This document shows, in pieces, positions 44,713 through 53,740 of a stretch of 64,000 nt of DNA. The stretch comes from Bacilli bacterium (GTDB lineage Bacteria > Bacillota_I > Bacilli_A > RF39 > UBA660): the NCBI GenBank assembly GCA_017553685.1, contig JAFZKH010000007.1:62001-126000 (forward strand), read 5' to 3'. The notes under the pieces are model-generated. The model worked only from the letters and a program-made list of their open reading frames with translations, did not search any database and was not told the origin of the DNA. A program made the position numbers and the translations under genes. Each line of letters opens with the position of its first letter. Positions within the stretch are counted from its first letter, which is position 1.

Positions 44713-47244
44713 ATGTTAGATACAAAATATAATCATTTAGAAATTGAAAAAAATAAATATAATACATGGAAAGAAAAAGGTTACTTTAAAGCAGATAATG
44801 AATCAAAGAAACCACCATATTGTATAGTTATACCACCTCCAAATGTAACAGGTAAATTACATATTGGACATGCTTATGATACTGCTATACAAGATGCAAT
44901 TATAAGATATAAAAGAATGAAAGGTTTTGATGCTTTATGGCTTCCTGGTATGGACCATGCAGCAATAGCTACAGAAGCTAAAGTAGTTAAGAAACTAAAA
45001 GATATGGGTATTGATAAATATGAGTTTGGAAGAGAAAACTTCCTAGAAGCTTGTTGGGATTGGACTCATGAATATGGAGATAATATTAGAAATCAATGGG
45101 CTGGTTTAGGTTTATCAGTAGACTATTCTAGAGAAAGATTTACATTAGATGAAGACCTTAATTATGCAGTTAGAAAAGTATTTGTAGACTATTATAATAA
45201 AGGACTTATTTATAAAGGTGAAAAGATAATAAACTGGGATCCTGCTGCTAAAACAGCTCTATCTAATGAAGAAGTAGAATATGCTTCTGAAAAGAGTGCA
45301 TTTTATCATTTAAAATATCAATTAGAGGGTTCAGATAAATACTTAGATGTAGCTACAACTAGACCTGAAACTTTATTTGGAGATACTGCAGTAGCAGTTA
45401 ATGAAAAAGATGAAAGATATAAAGATTTTGTAGGTAAGAATGTTATTCTTCCAATTATGAATAAACCAATACCAGTTATAACAGATGAACATGCTGATAT
45501 GGAAAAAGGAACTGGTTGTGTTAAAATTACTCCTGCTCATGATCCTAACGACTTTGAAGTAGGAAATAGACATAATTTAGAAAGAATTATCATAATGAAT
45601 GATGATGCTACTATGAATGAAAATGTTCCTGAAAAGTATCAAGGAATGACTAGAGAAGAGTGTAGAGATACTGTTCTAGAAGATTTAAAAGAACAAGGAT
45701 TATTACTTGAAGTAGAACCACTAGTACATGAAGTAGGGCACTCTCAAAGAACTGGTGTTATGGTTGAACCAATGGTTAAAAAACAATGGTTTGTTAAGAT
45801 GGCACCACTTGCAGAAAATGTATTAAAATTCCAAGATGATAAAGATAAAAAAATAAACTTTGTACCAAAGAGATTTGAAAAGATACTTAGACACTGGATG
45901 AATATATCATATGACTGGTGTATATCTAGACAACTTTGGTGGGGTCATAGAATACCTGCTTGGTATAAAGGTGATGAAATATATGTAGGAATGGAAGCTC
46001 CAGAAGGTGATGGATGGGTACAAGATGAAGATGTGCTTGATACTTGGTTCTCATCTGCATTATGGCCATTTTCTACACTAGGTTGGCCAAATAATACTAA
46101 AGATCTAGAAAGATATTTTCCAACTGATTGTTTAGTTACTGGTTATGATATTATATTCTTCTGGGTTGCCAGAATGGCTTTCCAGTCAGAATATTTAACT
46201 GGTTATAGACCATTTAAAGATTGTGTAATTCATGGACTTATAAGAGATGAACATGGTACTAAAATGAGTAAATCTCTAGGTAATACAGTAGACCCATTTG
46301 AAATGATAGATAAGTATGGAGCAGATTCTCTTAGATATTATTTAACTACTGAAGGATCTATGGGATTAGATCTTAACTTTAGTGAAATAAAATTAACTGC
46401 TACATGGAACTTTATTAATAAAGTATGGAATGCTTCTAGATTCGTTTTAATGAACATAGAAGACCTAAAAGAAATTAAATTAGATAATTTATCATCTATA
46501 GATAAATGGATTCTTACTAAGTATGAAAATACATTAAAAAGTGTTACTAAACACATGGATAAATATGAATTTAATTTAGCAGGTACAGAAATATATGAAT
46601 TCACATGGAATTATTTCTGCGATTATTATATAGAAATGGCTAAATATTCTATAGATAATGAATCTACTAAGAGTACTTTATGTTATATACTAACAGGTAT
46701 AATGAAGATGCTTCATCCATTTATGCCATTTGTTACTGAAGAAATATATCAAATATTACCAGTAAAAGATGCAGAGAGTATTATGATATCTTCATATCCA
46801 GAATATGATAAACATTTAGTATTTGCAAATGAAGAAATAATAGTAGATGATCAAATAGATTTTATGAAGAAATTTAGAAATATTAAACAAGAGAATAATA
46901 TGACTAAAGATCTAAAAATATTATTTGAAGATAGTATCTATAATGATCTAGTAATAAAAGTTCTAAGATTAAATGAAAACTTAATTAATGAACCATTAAG
47001 CATTAAATCTTATCCAGTTAATAGTAATAATATAAAAGCTACTATATATTTTGAAAAAGAAGAAACAAAAGAAGATATAGAAAATAAACAAAAACAAATA
47101 GAAGATTTAAAAGCATCTATTTTAAGAAGAGAAAAACTATTATCTAATGAAAACTATGTAAATAAAGCACCTGCTAACATAGTAGAAATGGATAGAGTTA
47201 AACTACAAGAAGAAAAAAATAAACTAGAAGAATTATTAAAATAA
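44713..47244 (+). CDS. valS: Valyl-tRNA synthetase
   Basis: ValRS charges tRNA-Val and edits threonine. The 843-residue protein has the HIGH motif (GKLHIGHA, about residues 47-54), the KMSKS motif at about residues 517-521, the CP1 editing domain with TTRPETLFGDTA and the GYDIIFFWVARM block. It has an anticodon-binding domain and a C-terminal coiled-coil arm (about 780-843). AAGGAGAATAAAA precedes ATG 44713. It is the second gene of the valine T-box operon, and its 3' end forms part of the terminator. Confidence 0.98.
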   Translation: MLDTKYNHLEIEKNKYNTWKEKGYFKADNESKKPPYCIVIPPPNVTGKLHIGHAYDTAIQDAIIRYKRMKGFDALWLPGMDHAAIATEAKVVKKLKDMGIDKYEFGRENFLEACWDWTHEYGDNIRNQWAGLGLSVDYSRERFTLDEDLNYAVRKVFVDYYNKGLIYKGEKIINWDPAAKTALSNEEVEYASEKSAFYHLKYQLEGSDKYLDVATTRPETLFGDTAVAVNEKDERYKDFVGKNVILPIMNKPIPVITDEHADMEKGTGCVKITPAHDPNDFEVGNRHNLERIIIMNDDATMNENVPEKYQGMTREECRDTVLEDLKEQGLLLEVEPLVHEVGHSQRTGVMVEPMVKKQWFVKMAPLAENVLKFQDDKDKKINFVPKRFEKILRHWMNISYDWCISRQLWWGHRIPAWYKGDEIYVGMEAPEGDGWVQDEDVLDTWFSSALWPFSTLGWPNNTKDLERYFPTDCLVTGYDIIFFWVARMAFQSEYLTGYRPFKDCVIHGLIRDEHGTKMSKSLGNTVDPFEMIDKYGADSLRYYLTTEGSMGLDLNFSEIKLTATWNFINKVWNASRFVLMNIEDLKEIKLDNLSSIDKWILTKYENTLKSVTKHMDKYEFNLAGTEIYEFTWNYFCDYYIEMAKYSIDNESTKSTLCYILTGIMKMLHPFMPFVTEEIYQILPVKDAESIMISSYPEYDKHLVFANEEIIVDDQIDFMKKFRNIKQENNMTKDLKILFEDSIYNDLVIKVLRLNENLINEPLSIKSYPVNSNNIKATIYFEKEETKEDIENKQKQIEDLKASILRREKLLSNENYVNKAPANIVEMDRVKLQEEKNKLEELLK

Positions 47245-47258
47245 TCTTCTAGTTTTTT
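47221..47258 (+). terminator. Terminator overlapping valS end
   Basis: A 16-bp interrupted stem (47221-47236 with 47240-47255) with an AAA loop is followed by T residues. The left arm encodes the last valS residues. Confidence 0.88.
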
Positions 47259-47269
47259 CTTTTATATTA

Positions 47270-47278
47270 TGATATAAT
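47270..47278 (+). promoter_or_regulatory. Extended -10 promoter
   Basis: TGATATAAT, immediately downstream of the valS terminator, serves the zinc-ribbon membrane protein. Confidence 0.6.
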
Positions 47279-47301
47279 TTTTTATAGAAAGTAGGGATTA
47301 T

Positions 47302-49653
47302 ATGAAATATTGTACTAACTGTGGTAACAAACTTAATCCAAGTAATAAGTTTTGTACTAACTGCGGTAAAGAAATTAAAAGTGAACCTGTAAAGAAAGAG
47401 GTTAAACAACCAAAAGAATTTAATGTAAATAATCTTATTCTTTATGTAGGTGTATCTTTAGTTATTTTAGCAACATTTATATTTGCTATTTGTACTTGGG
47501 AAAATATGTCTGGATTATTTAAGATATCATTCTTAACATTTGAGACATTACTATTCTTTATTATTTCTTTTACATTTGCAAAAATAAAGAATAATGGATT
47601 ATCAAAAGCATTTTATTTACTTGCTGTTATGATGATTCCAATAATTCTATATACTATTCCAGTATATGGTTTATTAGGAGACTATCTATCATATAAAGGA
47701 GCAGGTATATATGTATACTTAGCAATTTCAAATTTACTTTGTACAGGTATATATTTTATGTCATATATGCTTCTTAGAACTAAAGCATATACATTTATAT
47801 CATATACATTTGCTTATGGAACAATATTAAGTGCTTTCTTAGCGTTTGAAAGAAGTATATCATTTGTAATGATTGCTAGTTTAGTATTTATATTACTTGT
47901 AATAATACTTAACTTTATTCTTAGAAAAGATTCATTCTTTAAAAGATCACTTACATTATTTACAAGTATATTATTTTCAATATTAAGTGTATATATGATA
48001 TTTGCAATATTTATTGAATTTAATGATAGTTATATTAAAGGATTTGATTCAATAAATCTAAATCTAGTATTAATTGCAGTATTATATTTAGCAAATTCAT
48101 TCGTATTTATTTATCAAAATAGAAAATCTGTATATACATATGTATCTCCATTTGTAATATTACCAAATATATTTGTAATAATTGCTTGTTTAGTAAAGAG
48201 TACTTTATTAGGAGTATGTATATTTGCAGGTGCTGCATTAGTTATATATGTTTTATATCTATTATATAAAAATAAATATCTTAATATTACATCAAAGATA
48301 GTTACATATATAGCATTATATTTAATGTTACTATGTACTTTATCAGGAACTAATTATAATTCAGATATGTATATAGGAATGGCTATAGTAGGTGCTATAA
48401 CTCTTGGATTTAATATAATTAATAGATTTAAAGAAAACTTTAAATGGGTATCAGATGCATTAATACCATTCGCATGTATATTTATAGTATTTGGTACAGT
48501 TAAAACATTTATAGATTTCTCTAATATATTTATAGTATTATTACTAGCATCAGTTTATTTAGTAGTTTATATGTTCTTAAAAGCATTTAATAAACCAATA
48601 AATAAAATATATTATATATATGCTATATCATCAATGATTGTAGCTATATTAATGTGTACATATACTACAGGATCAATATATGTAATATTCTTAAATATAT
48701 TACTAGTATTATTATTTATATTTGTTTCATTTATGGAAAAGCAAAGTGCATTAAATATAATTACATTTATAGTTCTTGCTTGTTCATTATTAAAAATAAA
48801 ATTATTGTTTGATATTGATGAAAGAATAATATTTGCATGTATTTCATTAATTGCTATAGTAGTAGGTATTATTATTAGAAATACAAATAAAGTTTTAAGT
48901 AAGATTTACTTATATTTAGGTCAAATATTATCATTAATACTTGCTCTTACAATTAGTACTTATACTCAATATATAGTAACTGCATTAATTGGAGTATTAT
49001 ATGTAATTTCATTTGTATCTATTTGTTTATTTAATAATTCAAAACCATTTAGAATAATAGCAGAAATGGTTGGATTAATATTAATATTCTTAATTATAAA
49101 TTCAATTATTACAGTAACATTATTTAGTACAATTATTACATTATTTGTATACATGACAGTACTTGTAGTATTTGGATTAACAGGAAAAGAAAAAGCAGGA
49201 ACAAATATTATATTATCAACTGTTTGCTTAATTCCATATTATGATTATGTATTTAATAGTGGTAATACATTTGGAATAACTAATCAATTAGTAATTCTTC
49301 CATTTATAGTATATTTATTTGTACTAGCATTCTATTTCAAAATGTCAGATAAAGCTAGATTTCATGTTATATTATGGCCACTTCTAGTACTATCTACAAT
49401 TGCTATTAATACAACTACAGTAGGAGTAATATTTGCATTAACATTAGCTCTAGCATATATCTTTATAGGTATTATAAAGAAATATAGATATTTAGTTACT
49501 TATGGTATTATTTACATATTTGTAACTATAGTAGTAGAGTTAATGAAACTATTTGATAACCTTGCTTTATTAATTGCAGTATTGGCTTTAGGATTAATCT
49601 TAATACTATATGTAGTTATTAATGAAGTTTATAAGAGTAAAAAGAATAAGTAA
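47302..49653 (+). CDS. Zinc-ribbon polytopic membrane protein, unknown function
   Basis: The 783-residue protein starts with a double-cysteine zinc ribbon (CTNCGNKLNPSNKFCTNCG, residues 4-22), then a Lys/Pro linker, and then some 20-25 hydrophobic segments filling the rest to the C-terminus. The N-terminal ribbon resembles those in many Bacillota regulators and membrane proteins (zinc_ribbon_2 type). The membrane part resembles DUF2157/DUF2339-type polytopic proteins only in general character. The function is unknown. The TAGGG before ATG 47302 is a weak ribosome-binding site. Confidence 0.7.
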   Translation: MKYCTNCGNKLNPSNKFCTNCGKEIKSEPVKKEVKQPKEFNVNNLILYVGVSLVILATFIFAICTWENMSGLFKISFLTFETLLFFIISFTFAKIKNNGLSKAFYLLAVMMIPIILYTIPVYGLLGDYLSYKGAGIYVYLAISNLLCTGIYFMSYMLLRTKAYTFISYTFAYGTILSAFLAFERSISFVMIASLVFILLVIILNFILRKDSFFKRSLTLFTSILFSILSVYMIFAIFIEFNDSYIKGFDSINLNLVLIAVLYLANSFVFIYQNRKSVYTYVSPFVILPNIFVIIACLVKSTLLGVCIFAGAALVIYVLYLLYKNKYLNITSKIVTYIALYLMLLCTLSGTNYNSDMYIGMAIVGAITLGFNIINRFKENFKWVSDALIPFACIFIVFGTVKTFIDFSNIFIVLLLASVYLVVYMFLKAFNKPINKIYYIYAISSMIVAILMCTYTTGSIYVIFLNILLVLLFIFVSFMEKQSALNIITFIVLACSLLKIKLLFDIDERIIFACISLIAIVVGIIIRNTNKVLSKIYLYLGQILSLILALTISTYTQYIVTALIGVLYVISFVSICLFNNSKPFRIIAEMVGLILIFLIINSIITVTLFSTIITLFVYMTVLVVFGLTGKEKAGTNIILSTVCLIPYYDYVFNSGNTFGITNQLVILPFIVYLFVLAFYFKMSDKARFHVILWPLLVLSTIAINTTTVGVIFALTLALAYIFIGIIKKYRYLVTYGIIYIFVTIVVELMKLFDNLALLIAVLALGLILILYVVINEVYKSKKNK

Positions 49654-49669
49654 TGCTTATTCTTTTTTA
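49641..49669 (+). terminator. Terminator
   Basis: The stem AAAGAATAAG / CTTATTCTTT (49641-49650 with 49656-49665), with a five-base loop, is followed by T residues. It overlaps the preceding stop codon. Confidence 0.88.
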
Positions 49670-49698
49670 TTGTAATAAATATATATAAATGATATAAT
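49670..49698 (+). promoter_or_regulatory. proS promoter with extended -10
   Basis: TTGTAA (49670-49675) and TATAAT (49693-49698) have a 17-base spacer and a TG extension at 49690-49691. It starts at the end of the preceding terminator U-tract. Confidence 0.75.
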
Positions 49699-49720
49699 TT
49701 TTATGTGGAAGTGATTATAT

Positions 49721-51427
49721 ATGAAATTAAAAAATAGTTATTTTTATACTATTAGAGAAAATATAAAAGATGAAGATAGTACTTCAGGTAATTTACTTGT
49801 TAGAGCAGGTATGCTTAAGAAAACATCATCAGGTATATATATGTTTATGCCACTTGGATTTAAAGTACTAGAAAATATTCAAAAAATAATTAAAGAAGAA
49901 ATGGATAATGCTGGTGCATCAGAACTTTTAATGCCTGCATTAATACCTGCTGATGTATATGCTAGTGCTAATAGATTAGATGCATTTGGTAAAGATATGT
50001 TTAGATTAAATGATAGATTTAATAAAAACTATTGTTTAGGACCTACACATGAAGAATTATTTACTATGGCTGCTAAATGTAAAGTAAATTCATATTCTGA
50101 TTTACCATTTACTTTATATCAAATACAAACTAAGTTTAGAGATGAACCAAGGCCAAGATATGGACTAATTAGAGTTAGAGAATTTCTTATGAAAGATGCA
50201 TATTCATTTGATAAAGATGAAGAATCTCTTGATAAGAGTTATATAGCTATGTTTAATGCATATAAGAAGATATTTGGAAGACTTGGTATAGACTATAAAA
50301 TAGTTAGATCTGATGTTGGTGCTATGGGAGGTTCTTTATCAGAAGAATTCCAAGCAATTACTGATATTGGAGAAGATACTTTAGTCCTTTGTGATAGCTG
50401 TGATTTTGCATCTAATATGGATGTATGTGAGTGTGTATTTATAGATGATAAATCTAATGAGACTCCACTTGAAAAAGATTTAGTTTTAACTAAAGATGCA
50501 ACTACTAGAGAAAAGTTAATTGAATGCTTACCAGAAGCTAAAACTAAAGAAGTTAAAACATTAATATATAAAACTGCTGAAAATAAATATTATGCTGTTA
50601 TGCTAAAAGAAGAATCAGAAGTAAATGAAAGTAAACTTTGTAAACTTCTTGGAACTTCTTCAGTAGAATTAGCAGAAAAAGAAGTAGTAGAAAATAAACT
50701 TGGTACATATATTGGATTTGTTGGACCAATTGATTTAAAAATACCTGTAGTTATGGATAACGAAGTTAATAACATGGTTAACTTTGTAGTAGGTGCTAAT
50801 AAAAAAGATTACCACTATAAAAATGTTAATATAGGTGATTTTGAAGCCTCTATAATAGGAGACATTAGGAATGTTAAAGAATCTGATGTATGTCCATTAT
50901 GCGGAGCTAAATTAACATTTAAAAAAGGTATTGAAATAGGTAATACATTTAAACTAGGAACTAAATACTCTGAAGCATTAGATTTAATGTATCAAGATAA
51001 AGATAATAGTTTAAAACCTGTAGTTATGGGTTGTTATGGTATTGGTGTTGGAAGATGCCTTGCATCAATAGTAGAACAAAGATCTGATGATAAAGGTATT
51101 ATATGGCCTATGAATATAGCTCCATTTAAAGTAGCTATAGTAGTTATAGATACATTAAATACTGATCAAATGGATGCTGCTAATCATTTATATCAAGAAT
51201 TAACAGACTTAGGAATAGATACTATCTTAGATGATAGAGATGTTAGACCTGGTGTTAAATTCAATGATATGGATTTAATAGGCATTCCAATAAGAATTAC
51301 TATAGGTAAGAAAATAGTAGATCATATAGTAGAAATGAAAAGAAGAAACTCAGATGAAGTTAAAGAAGTTTCTATATTTGATGTAGTATATAATTTACAA
51401 GATTTAATTGAAGAAGAAAATATATAA
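49721..51427 (+). CDS. proS: Prolyl-tRNA synthetase, bacterial type
   Basis: This class II synthetase charges tRNA-Pro. The 568-residue length and the layout match the bacterial ProS with the inserted (INS) editing domain between motifs 2 and 3 (residues about 230-380). Visible motifs are AGMLKKTSSGIYMFMPLGFKVLENI, GPTHEELFT, RDEPRPRYGLIRVREFLMKDAYSFD, and GCYGIGVGRCLASIVEQ (motif 3), plus the C-terminal anticodon domain. Unlike the other three synthetases here, it has no T-box; only a short leader of some 16 bases precedes the ATG. Confidence 0.97.
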   Translation: MKLKNSYFYTIRENIKDEDSTSGNLLVRAGMLKKTSSGIYMFMPLGFKVLENIQKIIKEEMDNAGASELLMPALIPADVYASANRLDAFGKDMFRLNDRFNKNYCLGPTHEELFTMAAKCKVNSYSDLPFTLYQIQTKFRDEPRPRYGLIRVREFLMKDAYSFDKDEESLDKSYIAMFNAYKKIFGRLGIDYKIVRSDVGAMGGSLSEEFQAITDIGEDTLVLCDSCDFASNMDVCECVFIDDKSNETPLEKDLVLTKDATTREKLIECLPEAKTKEVKTLIYKTAENKYYAVMLKEESEVNESKLCKLLGTSSVELAEKEVVENKLGTYIGFVGPIDLKIPVVMDNEVNNMVNFVVGANKKDYHYKNVNIGDFEASIIGDIRNVKESDVCPLCGAKLTFKKGIEIGNTFKLGTKYSEALDLMYQDKDNSLKPVVMGCYGIGVGRCLASIVEQRSDDKGIIWPMNIAPFKVAIVVIDTLNTDQMDAANHLYQELTDLGIDTILDDRDVRPGVKFNDMDLIGIPIRITIGKKIVDHIVEMKRRNSDEVKEVSIFDVVYNLQDLIEEENI

Positions 51428-51442
51428 TTTTCTTCTTTTTTA
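51411..51442 (+). terminator. Terminator overlapping proS end
   Basis: The stem AAGAAGAAAAT / ATTTTCTTCTT (51411-51421 with 51427-51437), with an ATATA loop, is followed by T residues. Confidence 0.85.
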
Positions 51443-51477
51443 ATGGATATTACATTTACATAGAGAATAACATATAT

Positions 51478-52161
51478 ATGAATAATATATTAGTCAAAGA
51501 TATACCTCTTTTAGATAGGCCTAGAGAAAGATTACTTAAATATGGAGTAATTAATCTATCTAATGAAGAACTCCTCTCTATAGTGCTTAAAAATGGCACT
51601 AAAAATGAATCTGTAATGTCTTTATCATATAATATATTAAAAAGTATAAATAATATTACAGATTTAAAAGATATAACTATTAATAAACTAACTAAAATAA
51701 ATGGAATAGGGGAAGTAAAAGCTATTACATTACTTGCATCTATAGAACTAGGAAGAAGAGTATATCAAGAACAAAATAATATTAAAATATTATTAAATGA
51801 TTCTAAGTTAGTATTTAATTACTTACATGATGAATTATATGATAAAAAACAAGAATACTTTATAGTTTTATATTTAGATAATAAGAAATATCTAATAGAA
51901 AAGAAAATATTATTTATAGGCACTATTAATTATTCTACTGTTCATCCAAGAGAAATATTTAAATATGCTTATTTATTATCTAGTTCATCTATTATATTAG
52001 TTCATAATCATCCATCTGGAGATACTCTTCCTTCAAAAGAGGATATATCACTAACAAAAAACCTAATAGAAATAGGAAAATTAAATGGAATTCCCATAAT
52101 AGATCATATTATTATAGGAAATAATAATTATTATAGTTTCTATAAGAATAATATGTTATAA
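51478..52161 (+). CDS. radC: RadC-family JAB-domain protein
   Basis: RadC proteins carry a JAMM metalloprotease-like fold; their DNA-repair role is disputed. The 227-residue protein has an N-terminal helix-hairpin-helix region (KINGIGEVKAITLLASIELGRR, residues about 68-90) and the JAMM motif HNHPSGDTLPSKED. It starts PLLDRPRERLLKYG, as in other RadC proteins. The upstream sequence shows only a weak ribosome-binding site, so translation may be low. The stop overlaps the -10 of the next gene. Confidence 0.93.
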   Translation: MNNILVKDIPLLDRPRERLLKYGVINLSNEELLSIVLKNGTKNESVMSLSYNILKSINNITDLKDITINKLTKINGIGEVKAITLLASIELGRRVYQEQNNIKILLNDSKLVFNYLHDELYDKKQEYFIVLYLDNKKYLIEKKILFIGTINYSTVHPREIFKYAYLLSSSSIILVHNHPSGDTLPSKEDISLTKNLIEIGKLNGIPIIDHIIIGNNNYYSFYKNNML

Positions 52162-52185
52162 TGAAAGAGTAGGGAGGTTACGGTT

Positions 52186-53682
52186 ATGATAGTAATAGAC
52201 GGAAAAGAAATAAGAATAAATAGGGCAAACGTTGCAATATCAGAAATAGATGAAGTTTATATTAGCTTATGTCAAAATATTCTAGATAATGGTGTTGAAA
52301 CTGAAAATAGAACAGGTGTAAATACTAAAGCAATTGCAGGATGGTCACACACATTTGATATTAGTAAGTTTTTTCCAATTCCAGAAACAAAATTAGTAGT
52401 AGCATCAAACTTTTCTAAAGAAATCCAATGGATTCATCAAGAACAATTAAATGATGTTTCTTGGTTAAGAGAAAGAGACAATAATATTTGGGATGAATGG
52501 TGTATAGACTCTGATGGTATTTGGAGAGAATATATGCCAGTACAAAAAGACGAGTATGGAAAACCATTAAACGGTAATCCAGAAATAGAAGTCCCTTTAA
52601 TGAGACAGGTATTAAATCATAAAGATGTTGCTAAAAAAGGAGATATAAAAAGACAATTTGTGCATGATGGATTTGGCAAAAAAATTAATGTTAGGCCAGA
52701 TAAAGAATCACTTGAAAGATATATTAAAAAACATGGTGTTATGCCAACAATTAAAAGAGCAACATATTTTGGAGAAAAATATGCTAATACCATAGGTGAA
52801 CAATATGGATTTATTAATGCACTATATCAACAACCACAAATTGTTGAATATATGTTAAAGAATAATCCAACAGATAGAAGAATGATGATAAATCTATGGC
52901 AAAGAGCACATTTTGCTAAAGCAGTTCTCCCAAGTTGTGTATTTAATATATTATTTACAGTTATTGGTGATACATTACATGCATCAGTAATTCAAAGAAG
53001 TGCAGATGTTCCAGCAGGTTTACCATTTAATATAGCTCAATACGCGTTATTAGTTCATCAATTTGCAAAAGCAGCAGGATTAAAAGTAGGAACACTTACA
53101 TGGGAAATAATGAATGCCCATATATATGTAGATCAAGAAGAACCAATTAGACAACAAGTAAGAAGATATAAATATATGAAAGAATATGAAAAACTTATTC
53201 TTACATCTACAGATGAAACAGTAGAAAGAAGATATAATAGCGTTAAAAAGAAGTTTGAATTACTTAATACAAAAGTATTTGCAGGATTAGCATATTTATA
53301 TTCATCATCTGAACAATTTAAAAATAGAATAAGTGAATATACAAAAGGGGCAGATATTTTAACAGAAGAAATATTTAATAAAATACCAATGTCAAAAAGA
53401 TATATTATTCTAAATATTGCCTCAAAAGAATTTAATTTAAGATTAATGGAAAACAATAGTGAATATGAAGAGGCATTTGAAAGAAAGATAAGTTTTGAGC
53501 ATATGCTTACAAGAGGCAATCCAAAACTAGAGTTAGAAGATCATGATAGTATATTTGATTATTCTACAGAATATGTTAAAAAAGGAGATTCATATCTAAA
53601 AGAAAACCCTATTGGTAATAAAGAATTAGTACTAAAGGATTATCATCCAACTCCATTTATTGCTGTTCCTGTAGCCCAATAA
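52186..53682 (+). CDS. Enlarged thymidylate synthase-family protein
   Basis: The 498-residue protein carries ThyA hallmarks: an early NRTGVNTKAI block, NNIWDEWC, the catalytic Cys in LPSC (C251), the phosphate-binding DRRMM and QRSADVPAGLPFNIAQYALL, and AHIYVDQ. The usual CHxxxQFYV becomes CVFNILFTVI, and GD before AHIY becomes MN. Insertions of about 75-100 residues after DEWC (about 107-205) and of about 130 residues after AHIYVDQ make it nearly twice normal length. ThyA methylates dUMP; some relatives make 5-hydroxymethyl-pyrimidines instead, so the activity is uncertain. AGGGAGG precedes ATG 52186 by eight bases. Confidence 0.82.
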   Translation: MIVIDGKEIRINRANVAISEIDEVYISLCQNILDNGVETENRTGVNTKAIAGWSHTFDISKFFPIPETKLVVASNFSKEIQWIHQEQLNDVSWLRERDNNIWDEWCIDSDGIWREYMPVQKDEYGKPLNGNPEIEVPLMRQVLNHKDVAKKGDIKRQFVHDGFGKKINVRPDKESLERYIKKHGVMPTIKRATYFGEKYANTIGEQYGFINALYQQPQIVEYMLKNNPTDRRMMINLWQRAHFAKAVLPSCVFNILFTVIGDTLHASVIQRSADVPAGLPFNIAQYALLVHQFAKAAGLKVGTLTWEIMNAHIYVDQEEPIRQQVRRYKYMKEYEKLILTSTDETVERRYNSVKKKFELLNTKVFAGLAYLYSSSEQFKNRISEYTKGADILTEEIFNKIPMSKRYIILNIASKEFNLRLMENNSEYEEAFERKISFEHMLTRGNPKLELEDHDSIFDYSTEYVKKGDSYLKENPIGNKELVLKDYHPTPFIAVPVAQ

Positions 53683-53685
53683 TAG

Positions 53686-53714
53686 TTTACTTTTATAAAT
53701 AAAAATAGTATAAT
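53686..53714 (+). promoter_or_regulatory. mnmA promoter
   Basis: TTTACT (53686-53691) and TATAAT (53709-53714) have a 17-base spacer. Confidence 0.75.
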
Positions 53715-53740
53715 ACTTTCCAGTTTTGGTGGTGAAAAAG

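Noticed and set aside
53133-53519. 128-residue minus-strand ORF inside the thyA-like gene
   Set aside because: Antisense to conserved coding sequence with no independent signals.
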